Source: Tomitella gaofuii
GTDB taxonomy: Bacteria; Actinomycetota; Actinomycetes; Mycobacteriales; Mycobacteriaceae
DNA: 64,000 nucleotides
Assembly: GCF_014126825.1 (NCBI RefSeq)
Contig: NZ_CP059900.1
Span: 1,716,954 to 1,780,953 of the forward strand
Direction of reading: 5' to 3'
Within the stretch, counting starts at the first letter, position 1. Each line of letters starts with the position of its first letter. Positions 50,666-58,711 of the stretch are shown here, one piece after another. The notes under the pieces were generated by a model. That model was not told where the DNA came from and ran no database searches. It was given only the letters and a program-made list of their open reading frames with translations. The position numbers and the translations under genes are program-made.

Positions 50666-50705
50666 CCACCACCTCCTGCGATACTTGTATCGCAGGAGGT
50701 GGTGG
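50666..50705. promoter_or_regulatory. 40-bp perfect hairpin/operator before the antitoxin gene
   Basis: 18-bp perfect arms (left begins CCACCACCTCCTGCG) around a 4-base CTTG spacer. The right arm contains AGGAGGT (50694-50700), the antitoxin's ribosome site. As DNA it is an ideal symmetric operator for a ribbon-helix-helix protein; as RNA it would hide the ribosome site. Confidence 0.7.
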
Positions 50706-50713
50706 GGTTGTCC

Positions 50714-50929
50714 ATGTCGATCAGGCTCACATCGGAGGAAGAGGCACGTTTGGATCGTCTTGCCAAACGCACCGGCCGTTCGAAGTCGTTCTATGTGCGC
50801 GAGGCGCTTCGGGAGCACCTCGACGAGTTGGAAGAGAAGTACTGGGGGGATGCCGTCGTGCAGGAGTGGGAAGCATCGGACAAGACGAGCCGGCCGGCCC
50901 AGGAACTCTGGGATGAGCTGGGGGTGTGA
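50714..50929 (+). CDS. Ribbon-helix-helix antitoxin, RelB-like
   Basis: 71 aa. The N-terminal MSIRLTSEEEARLDRLAKRT and SKSFYVREAL form an RHH DNA-binding unit; the acidic Trp-containing tail (YWGDAVVQEWEASDK) would wrap the toxin. ATG 50714 is annotated, but TTG 50708 sits 7 bases after AGGAGGT and may be used. It overlaps the toxin gene (GTGA). It probably binds the palindrome upstream to repress the pair. Confidence 0.88.
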   Translation: MSIRLTSEEEARLDRLAKRTGRSKSFYVREALREHLDELEEKYWGDAVVQEWEASDKTSRPAQELWDELGV

Positions 50930-51198
50930 CGGGCTGGCAACTCCGAACCACCACCAGGTTCGATAGAGCAGCCCGAAAACTCGATCGACAGGTCCTGCGG
51001 CGGGTGCGGACGTATCTGGACGAGGTGTGCCAGCTCGATGACCCGCGACTTCGCGGCAAGCCGCTCACCGCTGGACTATCCGGGTACTGGCGATATCGCA
51101 TTGGTGATTGGCGTGTGATCGCTGAAATTCGTGAATCGGAACTGATTGTTCTCGCAATCGGCCTCGGCCATAGGTCCGAAATTTACGGCAACGACTGA
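50926..51198 (+). CDS. RelE/ParE-superfamily toxin
   Basis: 90 aa. RelE-fold signatures: RTTTRFDRAARKLD, LRGKPLTAGLSGYWRYRIGDWRVIAEI and LIVLAIGLGHRSEIYG. Family members of this form are mRNA interferases cleaving at the ribosome; Arg and His near the C-terminus (GHRSEIY) are the usual catalytic candidates. GTG 50926 overlaps the antitoxin stop, so translation is coupled. The cassette is bracketed by 47-bp repeats. Confidence 0.9.
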   Translation: MTGWQLRTTTRFDRAARKLDRQVLRRVRTYLDEVCQLDDPRLRGKPLTAGLSGYWRYRIGDWRVIAEIRESELIVLAIGLGHRSEIYGND

Positions 51199-51204
51199 CC
51201 TGCT

Positions 51205-51699
51205 TCACACCGGTGCACCACCGGCCTCCCACACGTCGCGCCACTTGGCCTCGATGCCGGTGGCGGCGAACAAGCCGAAGTTCCAGTGCCGGAACGCATC
51301 CACGATGTACCGGAGCTGATCGTGCTCGGGTCCCTCGGGGCTCACGGCGACCAGCGCCAGCCGGTGCTCCTTGCCCGCATTCCGCCCGGTGGTCACCTCG
51401 TTGCGCGTGACGAAGAACGTGTCCGCACCCATCACCCGGCCCTTCACTTCGATGAAGATGGTCCGGCCGTCGGCGGTGGTGGTGCGGACGTCGAAGCCCG
51501 GGTTGTTGTGCGGCATCTCCTCGGGCCTTCGGCCCAGCGCGCGCTCGGCGGCCAGCACCATGGCGATCGCACGGCGGTCCGAGGTGACCGTGTCGACGGC
51601 GTGCCGCGGCGGCGGGGTGGAAGATTCCGGAAGCCGGCGCGGTTCCGCGGAACCGTTCCCGTCGTCGCTGCCGCAGCGAACATCACACTCTCTGCACAA
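51205..51699 (-). pseudogene. DUF3883-domain fragment, likely from a helicase
   Basis: About 165 codons. The DUF3883 core is clear: AERALGRRPEEMPHNNPGFDVR, IFIEVKGRVMG, FFVTRNEV and HRLALVAVSPEG, a PD-(D/E)xK-like layout (GFD..EVK). This domain normally ends large SNF2/DEAD helicases, some in phage-defence loci. The open frame begins only with a TTG lying in a palindrome and no helicase part precedes it, so it is probably an N-terminally deleted remnant. Its last residues (GGAPV) replace the original C-terminus, which lies beyond the toxin-antitoxin cassette. Confidence 0.65.
51222..51268. repeat. 47-bp direct repeat, right copy
   Basis: Partner of 50618-50664 (two mismatches). It codes for the end of the DUF3883 fragment. 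Confidence 0.85.
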
Positions 51700-51712
51700 C
51701 GTACTGTGCAGA
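51691..51712. promoter_or_regulatory. Palindrome upstream of the XRE regulator
   Basis: Perfect 8-bp arms TCTGCACA / TGTGCAGA with a 6-base spacer, 31 bases before the XRE start. Likely its autoregulatory operator. Confidence 0.6.
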
Positions 51713-51743
51713 CTTTGCGGGTGCGCTGGGCGAACGTAATCGC

Positions 51744-52145
51744 GTGGCGAGAACCGATGATGTGCTGGAGTGGCCGAGTTACGGCTTCTCGTTCAGCCGT
51801 CGGCTCCGCTACATCCGCCGCCACCGTGACCTCACCCAGGAGCAGCTGGCGCATCTGAGCGGGATGCACCGCAACCAGGTGTCCAATCTGGAGCGCAACA
51901 CCAGCCGCGACGGCGGCTCGGCGGACCCGCACCTGTCCACCGTGTACAGCCTGGCGCGGGTGCTGCGCGTGCCGCCGGAGATGCTCATGCCGGACGTGGC
52001 GAGCGCGGTGACGCTGCGCTCGCGGGAGACCGCCGATGACATCGCGTGGGGTGCCGTGGAAGTGGAGTTGCGCCGGCAGCTCATCACGGAGCTGCCGCGC
52101 GAAGAAACGCCGCCACGGCCACTCGAGGCGCGGCGGCGCGACTGA
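51744..52145 (+). CDS. XRE-family helix-turn-helix regulator
   Basis: 133 aa. The HTH_3 domain spans about 18-72 (LRYIRRHRDLTQEQLAHLSG, HRNQVSNLERN), followed by a helical tail ending LREETPPRPLEARRRD-like basic residues. GTG start at 51744. It may once have controlled the adjacent DUF3883 system or may regulate itself through the palindrome just upstream. Confidence 0.82.
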   Translation: MARTDDVLEWPSYGFSFSRRLRYIRRHRDLTQEQLAHLSGMHRNQVSNLERNTSRDGGSADPHLSTVYSLARVLRVPPEMLMPDVASAVTLRSRETADDIAWGAVEVELRRQLITELPREETPPRPLEARRRD

Positions 52146-52163
52146 CCGGTGGCGGGGGGATGG

Positions 52164-52334
52164 ATGAAGAGTCTCCGGGACGGCGTCATGATCCCGACTG
52201 TCCTGGCGATCGCGATCTTCGCGATGACGAGCGTGGCCGTCATCGAATTCGATGACGGCCACGTGGATCGCCGGGATCCGGACGTCGCGTCGGAAGAGCG
52301 GTGGGCCGCCTACACCGCCCGCACGACGATGTAG
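52164..52334 (+). CDS. Possible small membrane protein
   Basis: 56 aa from ATG 52164 (GTG 52149 also in frame; GGGGGA just upstream). One hydrophobic helix (MIPTVLAIAIFAMTSVAVI) and a charged tail. It directly follows the XRE gene and overlaps the convergent small gene by 25 bases. No family recognised; may not be real. Confidence 0.35.
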   Translation: MKSLRDGVMIPTVLAIAIFAMTSVAVIEFDDGHVDRRDPDVASEERWAAYTARTTM

Positions 52335-52513
52335 ATGATGGCGGCCAGGATCAGCAGGTAGCTGATCACCATGACCACCCGGGTGGTGAGCTCACTGGTG
52401 GGAGGGAACATCCCCTTCAGCGGGTGATCCGTCAGGTACTCCGCCATGGTCCGCGTACGCACCCGGTTGCCTGAACGGGCGTCGAACTCGTCTTCCCGCA
52501 CTGTCGAATCCAT
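52310..52513 (-). CDS. Small membrane protein of unknown function
   Basis: 67 aa from ATG 52513, preceded by GGAAAGGGTGG. The acidic start MDSTVREDEFDARSG is followed by a hydrophobic C-terminal helix (VVMVISYLLILAAIIYIVVRAV). Pattern and codon use look real, like short actinobacterial tail-anchored proteins. Function unknown. Confidence 0.6.
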   Translation of the reverse strand: MDSTVREDEFDARSGNRVRTRTMAEYLTDHPLKGMFPPTSELTTRVVMVISYLLILAAIIYIVVRAV

Positions 52514-52736
52514 GTCGCTACCACCCTTTCCATGTGAAGCCGCTGTTCGCGCTGGGCGCTCCCGGAGGCGGATGTGCACACCGGGGCCCTGCCGAGTGTT
52601 GGGCTCACCTTGATTGTAACGCTGTTTCCGCAGGGGTGGTGAAGCTCGTCACAGAGCTGTGACGTGACGGCCGCCGGGACGTGACTGCAGCCGCCCCGCG
52701 CATGCACCCGGGCCCCGGATGCGGTGTGATCGAGGC

Positions 52737-53207
52737 ATGGACGCCCGCAATGACGCGACGACTTCTCCGCTGCCGGATTGGGCCCGGGGGCTCGAGCTGG
52801 AGCCGCACCCGGAGGGCGGATGGTTCCGCGAGACGTGGCGCAGCGGGACCACGCTGCCCGCCGACGTGCTCCCGGCCGGCTTCCCGGGGCCGCGCTCGGC
52901 GGGCACCTGCATCCTGTTTCTGCTGGTGCCCGGGCAGCGCTCAGCATGGCATCGTGTGCCCGGCGCGGAGCTGTGGCTGCATCACCGGGGCGGACCTATC
53001 GCCCTCGAACTGGGCGGGACGGGCGACGTGCCGCGCGAGTCCGTCGTCCGCGTGGTCGGCTCGGACGTGGAGCGCGGTGAATCGCCGCAGGCCGTCGTGC
53101 CCGAGTGGTGCTGGCAGCGCGCGCAGCCGCTCGGCGGCGAGGCCGGACTCGTCGGCTGCGTCGTCGTCCCCGGCTTCGACTTCGCGGACTTTCGCATGCT
53201 CGACTGA
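52737..53207 (+). CDS. Cupin family protein (DUF985/Cupin_5)
   Basis: 156 aa. Typical blocks: LEPHPEGGWFRETWRS, AGTCILFLLVPGQRSAWHRV and AELWLHHRGGPIAL, then VPEWCWQRAQPL and VGCVVVPGFDFADFRM at the end. His in SAWHRV and ELWLHH could hold a metal. Enzymatic role unknown. ATG 52737 follows CGAGG. Convergent with greA across a strong hairpin. Confidence 0.87.
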   Translation: MDARNDATTSPLPDWARGLELEPHPEGGWFRETWRSGTTLPADVLPAGFPGPRSAGTCILFLLVPGQRSAWHRVPGAELWLHHRGGPIALELGGTGDVPRESVVRVVGSDVERGESPQAVVPEWCWQRAQPLGGEAGLVGCVVVPGFDFADFRMLD

Positions 53208-53234
53208 CGGGCCCGGCAGGCCACGTGGAGACGA

Positions 53235-53268
53235 CGGCAGCCCGGCACCTGAAGGTGCCGGGCTGCCG
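53235..53268. terminator. Bidirectional terminator between cupin gene and greA
   Basis: 16-bp perfect arms CGGCAGCCCGGCACCT / AGGTGCCGGGCTGCCG with a 2-base gap, midway between convergent stops. Confidence 0.75.
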
Positions 53269-53297
53269 TGCGGCGGTCGCTCGTCGCCGAGAGGTGG

Positions 53298-53792
53298 TCA
53301 GCCCTTGTACGGCTCCGCACTCAGGAGCGTGACCTTCATCGTCCGGCCGCTGGGCACGAGGTACTCGCGGGTCTCGCCGACCTTGGCGTCGATGAGGGCG
53401 CCGCCCAGCGGCGAGCTGGGGGAGTAGATCTGCATCTCGTCCTCGGCAGACGCCTCCTCGCGGGTGGCGATGAGGAACTTCTCCGTGTCGGACTCGTCGT
53501 CGCCGTAGTAGACCTCGACGACGGAGCCGGGGAGGGCGACGCCCGACTTGGTGGGGGCCACGCCCACGTTGGCATTGCCGAGCAGCTCCTGCAGCTGGCG
53601 GATGCGCGCCTCCTGCTGGCCCTGCTCCTCGCGGGCCGCGTGGTAGCCGCCGTTCTCCTTGAGGTCGCCTTCTTCACGGCGTTCGTTGATCTCGGCGGCG
53701 ATCACGGGACGATTCGCGACGAGACCATCCAGTTCCGCCTTGAGCCGGTCGTACGACTCCTGGGTGAGCCAGGTCTCCTGCGTATCAGTCAT
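53298..53792 (-). CDS. greA: Transcription elongation factor GreA
   Basis: 164 aa. Rescues backtracked RNA polymerase by stimulating transcript cleavage. The N-terminal coiled coil (about 10-80) bears the acidic tip in [16 protein letters not shown], and the C-terminal FKBP-like domain contains the [18 protein letters not shown] block. ATG 53792 begins the conserved [17 protein letters not shown]. The open frame upstream is not credible coding. Order greA-DUF4307-mca matches Rv1080c-Rv1082. Confidence 0.96.
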   Translation of the reverse strand: MTDTQETWLTQESYDRLKAELDGLVANRPVIAAEINERREEGDLKENGGYHAAREEQGQQEARIRQLQELLGNANVGVAPTKSGVALPGSVVEVYYGDDESDTEKFLIATREEASAEDEMQIYSPSSPLGGALIDAKVGETREYLVPSGRTMKVTLLSAEPYKG

Positions 53793-54142
53793 GTCGGTCG
53801 CTCCATGGTCGTTCGTGGCCGTAGGCGAGCCGCCGGCGGAAAGCGCCGACTGCCCGGACGGCCTCGACCCGTGACGGCCGGATGTCCGCCACGGGGATCG
53901 GTTCGGTGTCGGGGTCCGCGCCGAATCCCCCGGCGCGTCCCCGGCAGCCGCAGCGAATGCAGCTGCCGTTAATGCAGCAGTACACGACTCGCCCGGAGCC
54001 GTGTACGACATCAATGTACCACCGAAACGCGTGGCGTAAACGTATCCGCCGGTACGCCGGGCCGCCGCGTCGTCGTCCGGGCGGTCCGGTTCGGTGTACC
54101 GGCGTCCGCCGAGGGGCGGACCGTCACGTCATCGCCGGTGCA

Positions 54143-54628
54143 TCAACTCCCCGGAGGCGTGTCGGCGCCCAGGTAGGCGGGGACGTCGTAGGTGCATCCG
54201 TACACGTCCACGACACCGCCGAGGGAGGAGGTGCGCAGCTTTGTGGTGACGACGGTGGAGTCGAACTGGGTGGGCGGGAAGTAGACCTCCCGGCGCGCCA
54301 CCTCGAAACCCTCGCGGTTGCGCGCGCGGATGACGCACATCGCGGGATCGGAAGGATCGTCGCGGCTCAGCGAGATGTCGGCCGTCATCTCCGTGTCGTC
54401 CAGGGCCTCGTAACGGATGGCCTGGCCCTCCAGGTCGGTACTGCCGAGGGAGGAGTAGTACGAATACGCGGCTCCCGCGCCGAGCAGGACCACGCCGATG
54501 ACGAGGACGATGAGCACGGCCTTGCGCCCCTTGGGGGAGAGCCGGCCGGTCTCGTACCGCGCCGACGGCGCCGGCCCGCCGGTGGCGTTCCCGCGAGCGG
54601 GGGGAGCGTTCCCATCGGTGGAGTTCAT
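54143..54628 (-). CDS. DUF4307 membrane protein
   Basis: About 161 aa. One transmembrane helix (about 39-60: [21 protein letters not shown]) and an extracytoplasmic domain with two Cys ([17 protein letters not shown]) and [13 protein letters not shown] 54628 has AGGACGAGG upstream; ATG 54649 would add 7 residues. Actinobacterial family of unknown function, always beside mca (Rv1081c position). Divergent from mca. Confidence 0.85.
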   Translation of the reverse strand: MNSTDGNAPPARGNATGGPAPSARYETGRLSPKGRKAVLIVLVIGVVLLGAGAAYSYYSSLGSTDLEGQAIRYEALDDTEMTADISLSRDDPSDPAMCVIRARNREGFEVARREVYFPPTQFDSTVVTTKLRTSSLGGVVDVYGCTYDVPAYLGADTPPGS

Positions 54629-54898
54629 GGCCTCGTCCTGAGCATTCATGTCAGACCGTTCTTACCATGTCCGCGGCGGCGGAGGCCGCCGCAGGCAGGC
54701 CGGGGTAGACGCGGGTCACACAGGTGGGCCGGTGGCGGGCGCCCCCGTGGGGATGGGACCATGGAAAGGGTGCATGTGGTATCCGCGGGAGCGGGTGCCG
54801 GTGCTGCGGGGCCGCCACCGGAACGGGACCCGCCGCCTGTGCGTGCACTCCGTCCCACCAGCCATCCGGTCCGCACAGATTTCGAGGTGAAGATTCCA

Positions 54899-55777
54899 GT
54901 GAGCTCCTACCGGCTCATGGCGGTGCATGCCCACCCCGACGACGAGTCGAGCAAGGGCGCGGCGACCATGGCGAAGTACGCCGCCGAGGGCAACGACGTC
55001 CTGGTGGTCACCCTGACCGGCGGCGAACGCGGCGACATCCTCAATCCTGCGATGGACGTAGAGGGGGTCCGCGACCGGATGCCGGAGGTGCGGCGCGAGG
55101 AGATGGCCGCCGCGGCCGGGATCCTCGGCGTGCAGCAGACGTGGCTGGGCTTCGTCGATTCGGGGCTGCCGCAGGGCGACCCGCTGCCGCCGCTGCCGGA
55201 CGGCTGCTTTGCGCTGGAGCCGCTCGAGGTCCCCACGGAGGCGCTCGTGCGGCAGATTCGCGCGTTCCGGCCGCACGTGATGATCACCTACGACGAGAAC
55301 GGCGGCTACCCGCACCCCGATCACATCAAATGCCACGAGGTGTCGATGGCGGCCTTCGAGGCGGCGGCCGACCCCGAGGCCTACCCGGACGCCGGCGAGC
55401 CCTGGCAGGTCAGCAAGGTCTACTACACGCACGGCTTCATCCGTAAGCGCCTGCAGCTGTTCGGCGAGGCGATGGAGGAGGCCGGCAAGGCCAACCCGTT
55501 TGCGGCCTGGCTGGACCGGTGGAAGACCGAGCAGGGCGACCTGATGGCCCGTGTCACCACGCAGGTCGAGTGCGCGGAGTTCTTTCCCCACCGGGACAAG
55601 GCCCTCATCGCGCACGCCACCCAGATCGATCCCAACGGCAATTTCTTCGTGGTGCCGTTGGAGACGCAGCAGCGGCTGTGGCCCACCGAGGAGTTCGAGC
55701 TGGCCAAGACCACCGTGCGGACCGCCATCCCCGAAAGCGACCTGTTCGCCGGGCTGGACGGGGAGGCGGCGTCGTGA
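54899..55777 (+). CDS. mca: Mycothiol S-conjugate amidase
   Basis: Zinc amidase cleaving mycothiol conjugates of electrophiles and drugs to mercapturic acids for export; diagnostic for a mycothiol producer. 292 aa. LmbE-type zinc site HAHPDDESS (residues 10-18) with [10 protein letters not shown] (near 138) supplying the last His. [10 protein letters not shown] distinguishes it from MshB less clearly than the full-length pattern, but the gene context (greA, DUF4307, yyaL) fixes the call. GTG 54899 gives the family's usual start ([12 protein letters not shown]); GTG 54887 is possible. Confidence 0.94.
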   Translation: MSSYRLMAVHAHPDDESSKGAATMAKYAAEGNDVLVVTLTGGERGDILNPAMDVEGVRDRMPEVRREEMAAAAGILGVQQTWLGFVDSGLPQGDPLPPLPDGCFALEPLEVPTEALVRQIRAFRPHVMITYDENGGYPHPDHIKCHEVSMAAFEAAADPEAYPDAGEPWQVSKVYYTHGFIRKRLQLFGEAMEEAGKANPFAAWLDRWKTEQGDLMARVTTQVECAEFFPHRDKALIAHATQIDPNGNFFVVPLETQQRLWPTEEFELAKTTVRTAIPESDLFAGLDGEAAS

Positions 55778-56313
55778 TCGGCGCCATGTCCCTGGCTGCG
55801 ACACAGGGCGCCGTCGTGCTGGCGGACTGGGGCAACAAGGACCTCACCGGCGGGCGCGGCGCGGAGTTCGGCAAAGCGTCGCCGCTGGGGCTGCTGCTCA
55901 TCCTGGCGCTGCTGGTGGGCATCGTCTTCCTCATGCGGTCGATGAACCGTCAGCTCAAGAAGGTGCCCAAGTCGTTCGACGATGATGACGACCAGCGCGG
56001 CGCCGGCGACGGCGGCGAGTCCGGCGGTGGCGCCGGGGGCGGTCCCGACGGAGGCGACCCCGACGGCGGGGCGCGGTGGGCCCGGACGGGAAGCCTGCAG
56101 GCGACGGCACCGGGCCGGCCGGCGGCCCCGGAAGACCGGGGGCGTAACGCGGCGGCGGCCGGATCCCGCCCCCGCGCCCGGCCACGCGGCATAGCGTGGA
56201 GGTATGACCAACGCACTGGCCGACGCCGCGTCCCCGTCCTGCTGTCCATCGGGTACTCGTCGTGCCACTGGTGCCACGAGGTTCGCCAGTTGGCGGCTGT
56301 CAGCAGAGTTTGA
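55774..56313 (+). CDS. Small membrane protein, Rv1083-like, with altered C-terminus
   Basis: Overlaps the mca stop (GTGA). The core (residues 1-70) has [26 protein letters not shown] with one helix, then [15 protein letters not shown], as in Rv1083. The rest is Gly/Asp-rich, then Ala/Arg-rich and reads into the duplicated yyaL 5' segment (56117-56276), ending in foreign sequence at 56313. The native tail is therefore uncertain; another frame in the duplicated part reads GGPGRPGA then stop at 56145-56147 in both duplicate copies. Function unknown. Confidence 0.7.
   Translation: MIGAMSLAATQGAVVLADWGNKDLTGGRGAEFGKASPLGLLLILALLVGIVFLMRSMNRQLKKVPKSFDDDDDQRGAGDGGESGGGAGGGPDGGDPDGGARWARTGSLQATAPGRPAAPEDRGRNAAAAGSRPRARPRGIAWRYDQRTGRRRVPVLLSIGYSSCHWCHEVRQLAAVSRV
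56117..56276 (+). repeat. Broken duplicate of the yyaL promoter and start
   Basis: 56117-56228 matches 58712-58823 (offset 2595) including the GTGGAGGT ribosome site and ATG; after an 88-base deletion, 56231-56276 matches 58914-58959 ([11 protein letters not shown] codons). The deletion shifts the frame, so the ATG at 56204 leads to nonsense. It marks the left side of the inserted two-gene module. Confidence 0.85.
56204..56276 (+). pseudogene. yyaL 5' fragment
   Basis: Begins [10 protein letters not shown] like true yyaL ([10 protein letters not shown]), then the 88-base deletion puts the CHWC segment out of frame. Non-functional by-product of the insertion. Confidence 0.8.
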
Positions 56314-56489
56314 CGAAAGCACAGTTCAAGGGGTGCGGCGGTTCGGGGTGACTTACGCGAGAGCGCCGTTGGACACCGATTCCCGGGCTTCGTCCATCAC
56401 TCGGGCGCTTCCGCGAGTTGTCCGGCCATCTGACATGTCCGATGGGGCATCAAACCCGCCGGTTCAGAACCACGGGGACCCGTCCCCGA

Positions 56490-57302
56490 TCACGCCAGGG
56501 CTGACAGCAGGTCCTGCGCGAGGAAGGTGACCGAAGCCGAAACGGTCTCTGGCTGGCCGACTCCTTCCTCGGCGCGGCCGGCCATCGTGGCACCGAGGGC
56601 ATGTGCGCTTGCGAAGAGTTGCTCCAAGTAGGTCAACGACTGTGTTGTGGCCCCTTGGGAGATCTCGTCGGCGTGAAGCCGATGGATGGTCTCGGCGAGT
56701 TCGGGGGTCTCGGTCGCGACCAGCAGTCGGTAGATGTCGTGTGCGTCCTTGTCGTTGAGACGGTCGGGAGTGTCGACCCGTTCGCCCAGTTTGTGGAGCT
56801 TTGCGATGAGCAGGGCCGCTGGACCTGCGACGTTGACGACGGAGTCCCGACCGTCGCCGTCCAGGGAGTCGACGGTCATCGGTGAGTTGTCGATGATCGC
56901 CGCCTCCAGCCCCGCCGCCCGGCGTGCAGAATGTCTGGAGTGGGGCGGGATGCGAACCCCGCGCCGGCTTCCGGAGCCGGCGAGGTGCTCAGGCACCATC
57001 AGGTCGACGGGTATGCCGTTGGCCGACATCCAGGCCCCTGGCTGGCGGCTGACCGGGTTGAGGACGAAGCCTGCACGGGTCATGGCCTCTTCTAGCCGCG
57101 GATCCTCACCGAGGTTCCGCGGGTCGATGGCAAGGTCGGAGTCCTTGGTTGCCTCTGCGAGGGCGAAGGCGGCGTTGCCTGTGCGAAGGTAGATCGCCTG
57201 CGCGCCGATGAGGATCACCGAGTCCTTGTGGGCGTCGAGGGCTTCGACCGCATCGAGCAGGGCGGCGCGTGCTTCAACGATCAGGTTGCCGGCGCCAGGC
57301 AT
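56490..57302 (-). CDS. Nucleotidyltransferase-like protein, AbiEii-type toxin candidate
   Basis: 270 aa. The minimal-nucleotidyltransferase pattern is visible: VILIGAQAIYLR (near 30), then EATKDSDLAIDPR (near 50-62) carrying the paired acids, and late LNDKDAHDIYRLLVAT (near 183), the KDxxD-type motif of AbiEii/GrpB-like toxins. No GSx(10)DxD in strict form (TKDSDL replaces it). It follows the HTH gene with a 29-base overlap and so forms one operon. In type IV AbiE systems the nucleotidyltransferase is the toxin and the HTH partner the antitoxin; this assignment is by analogy. Confidence 0.72.
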   Translation of the reverse strand: MPGAGNLIVEARAALLDAVEALDAHKDSVILIGAQAIYLRTGNAAFALAEATKDSDLAIDPRNLGEDPRLEEAMTRAGFVLNPVSRQPGAWMSANGIPVDLMVPEHLAGSGSRRGVRIPPHSRHSARRAAGLEAAIIDNSPMTVDSLDGDGRDSVVNVAGPAALLIAKLHKLGERVDTPDRLNDKDAHDIYRLLVATETPELAETIHRLHADEISQGATTQSLTYLEQLFASAHALGATMAGRAEEGVGQPETVSASVTFLAQDLLSALA

Positions 57303-58422
57303 CCGGGTTCTCCTTCATCCAGTCCAGCAGATACTCACCTTCGCCGGGATTCCGGCCGGGGCCGCCGAGGAGGTCGGCGGCTGCCTGACTCGGAGCGACG
57401 ATGGTGATGTCTCTCCAGGCCGAAGTGCGTTCGAAGACGACGGGGGAGCGCGGCGCTGCGAGGATCACGTTGGCGCCGGCGTCCACTGGGCGCAGCCCAA
57501 GGTCCGACGCGAGGTGCAGTGGGTCGGCCGCGTAGATGAGCCCCAACCGGGCTTCGGCGTAGGAAGCATAGGGTCGGGTGGCCAACGAGCCACTCACCGC
57601 GTAGCGCTGCGACGGCGTCTGCTTGCCGAGCTTCTCGACGAAGCCGTCAAGCCCGCGCGGCTCGAGGAAACCACGCCTCGTGCTGGTGTCGAGATATCGG
57701 GCGTCCCGGCTCCATCGCCGAAGCAGCTCGGGCCAGTCGACATCCGTGATAGGCCCCCGTTCTCTGCGGGTGAGCAGTCCTTGGCCTACGAGATAGTCGC
57801 TGAGGCGGTAGGCAGCGCCGAGCGATGCGCCGGCCAGATCGGCGAGGTCGGCGACGGAGTACGGCGGGACGAAGTCGGCCAACGCGCGCACGAGCCGGGC
57901 GGCAGGGAGGCCCTTCAGGCTGGTCCTCGGGCGTCCGGGACCTCGCCACGGATCGGAGCTCGCCCCTCGATCGGATAGCAGGACCAGCGGGTCTTCCGAG
58001 GCCAGGTGCAGATTACCGGTGGCGTCGGCAAAGGCGATGCCCCGTTCTTGCAGCACCCGCTGCTGCTGGGGGCTGAGGTAGCGAGCGATCAGCATCGGCC
58101 GCATTCGGACCGAATCGTCGCTCGTCAGTGCGAGGAGTTGATTGATGGCGGGGAGCAGGTTGCTCGAAGCCAGGACGCGTTTGGCCTCGACAGCGTAGGT
58201 CGCCGCGGTTCTGCCGTGTCGAACGAGGGCGAGCCGTGCGTCACAGCGGCGGGAGGTGCCGGCCGGCCCGCTGAACGCGGTGTTGTCAGCTTGGACCGTC
58301 CAGCCTGCGGGGAGTGCTGCTCGGATGCGCGCTGCCGCGATCAGAAGGAGGTCTGCCTCGGTCTTGGGTTCGTCGCCGTAGCCTTCCGAGGGTAGGGCGA
58401 GGTTGTGCTCAGCTCCGACCAT
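57274..58422 (-). CDS. HTH protein, AbiEi-like antitoxin candidate
   Basis: 382 aa. The N-terminal part (about 20-130) has a nuclease-like strand-helix pattern with YAVEAKRVLASSN (ExK) and ARYLSPQQQRVLQERGIAFADATGN. A winged helix-turn-helix lies about 185-225 (YSVADLADLAGASLGAAYRLSDYLVGQGLL in two parts). The C-terminal part has GSLATRPYASYAEARLGLIYA and ITIVAPSQAAADLLGGPG. ATG 58422; a TATTAT -10-like box lies about 8 bases upstream, so the mRNA may be nearly leaderless. The palindrome at 58441-58457 is its likely operator. Confidence 0.7.
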   Translation of the reverse strand: MVGAEHNLALPSEGYGDEPKTEADLLLIAAARIRAALPAGWTVQADNTAFSGPAGTSRRCDARLALVRHGRTAATYAVEAKRVLASSNLLPAINQLLALTSDDSVRMRPMLIARYLSPQQQRVLQERGIAFADATGNLHLASEDPLVLLSDRGASSDPWRGPGRPRTSLKGLPAARLVRALADFVPPYSVADLADLAGASLGAAYRLSDYLVGQGLLTRRERGPITDVDWPELLRRWSRDARYLDTSTRRGFLEPRGLDGFVEKLGKQTPSQRYAVSGSLATRPYASYAEARLGLIYAADPLHLASDLGLRPVDAGANVILAAPRSPVVFERTSAWRDITIVAPSQAAADLLGGPGRNPGEGEYLLDWMKENPDAWRRQPDR

Positions 58423-58440
58423 TTCTCGATAATAGCTCGA

Positions 58441-58457
58441 TTCCGCATGTTGCGGAA
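58441..58457. promoter_or_regulatory. Palindromic operator of the HTH/nucleotidyltransferase module
   Basis: Perfect TTCCGCA-TGT-TGCGGAA, 19 bases upstream of the HTH gene start and overlapping the expected -35/-10 region. The following ~240 bases to the duplicated yyaL promoter hold no recognisable gene. Confidence 0.65.
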
Positions 58458-58711
58458 GAGTCTTATTTCCAGGAAGACACGCGAATGCATCACGCTGGCC
58501 GCCGTCGCGTGGGGCAGGGAGCGGGATGTGCCAGAGGTCGGCTCACGATTGGGCTCGACCAGTGTCCTCAGGGGTGACTGTGCCGCAGTGCGCCTACAGC
58601 AACCCGACGAGTGAGTTCTGGGACGTCACACTGCAGACCCGAGAGCGTGCCGACCGAGTCGCGGAGTGCGGTGGGGCCGGACGCGACGCCCGCCGGTGAC
58701 GGCGCCCGCGG

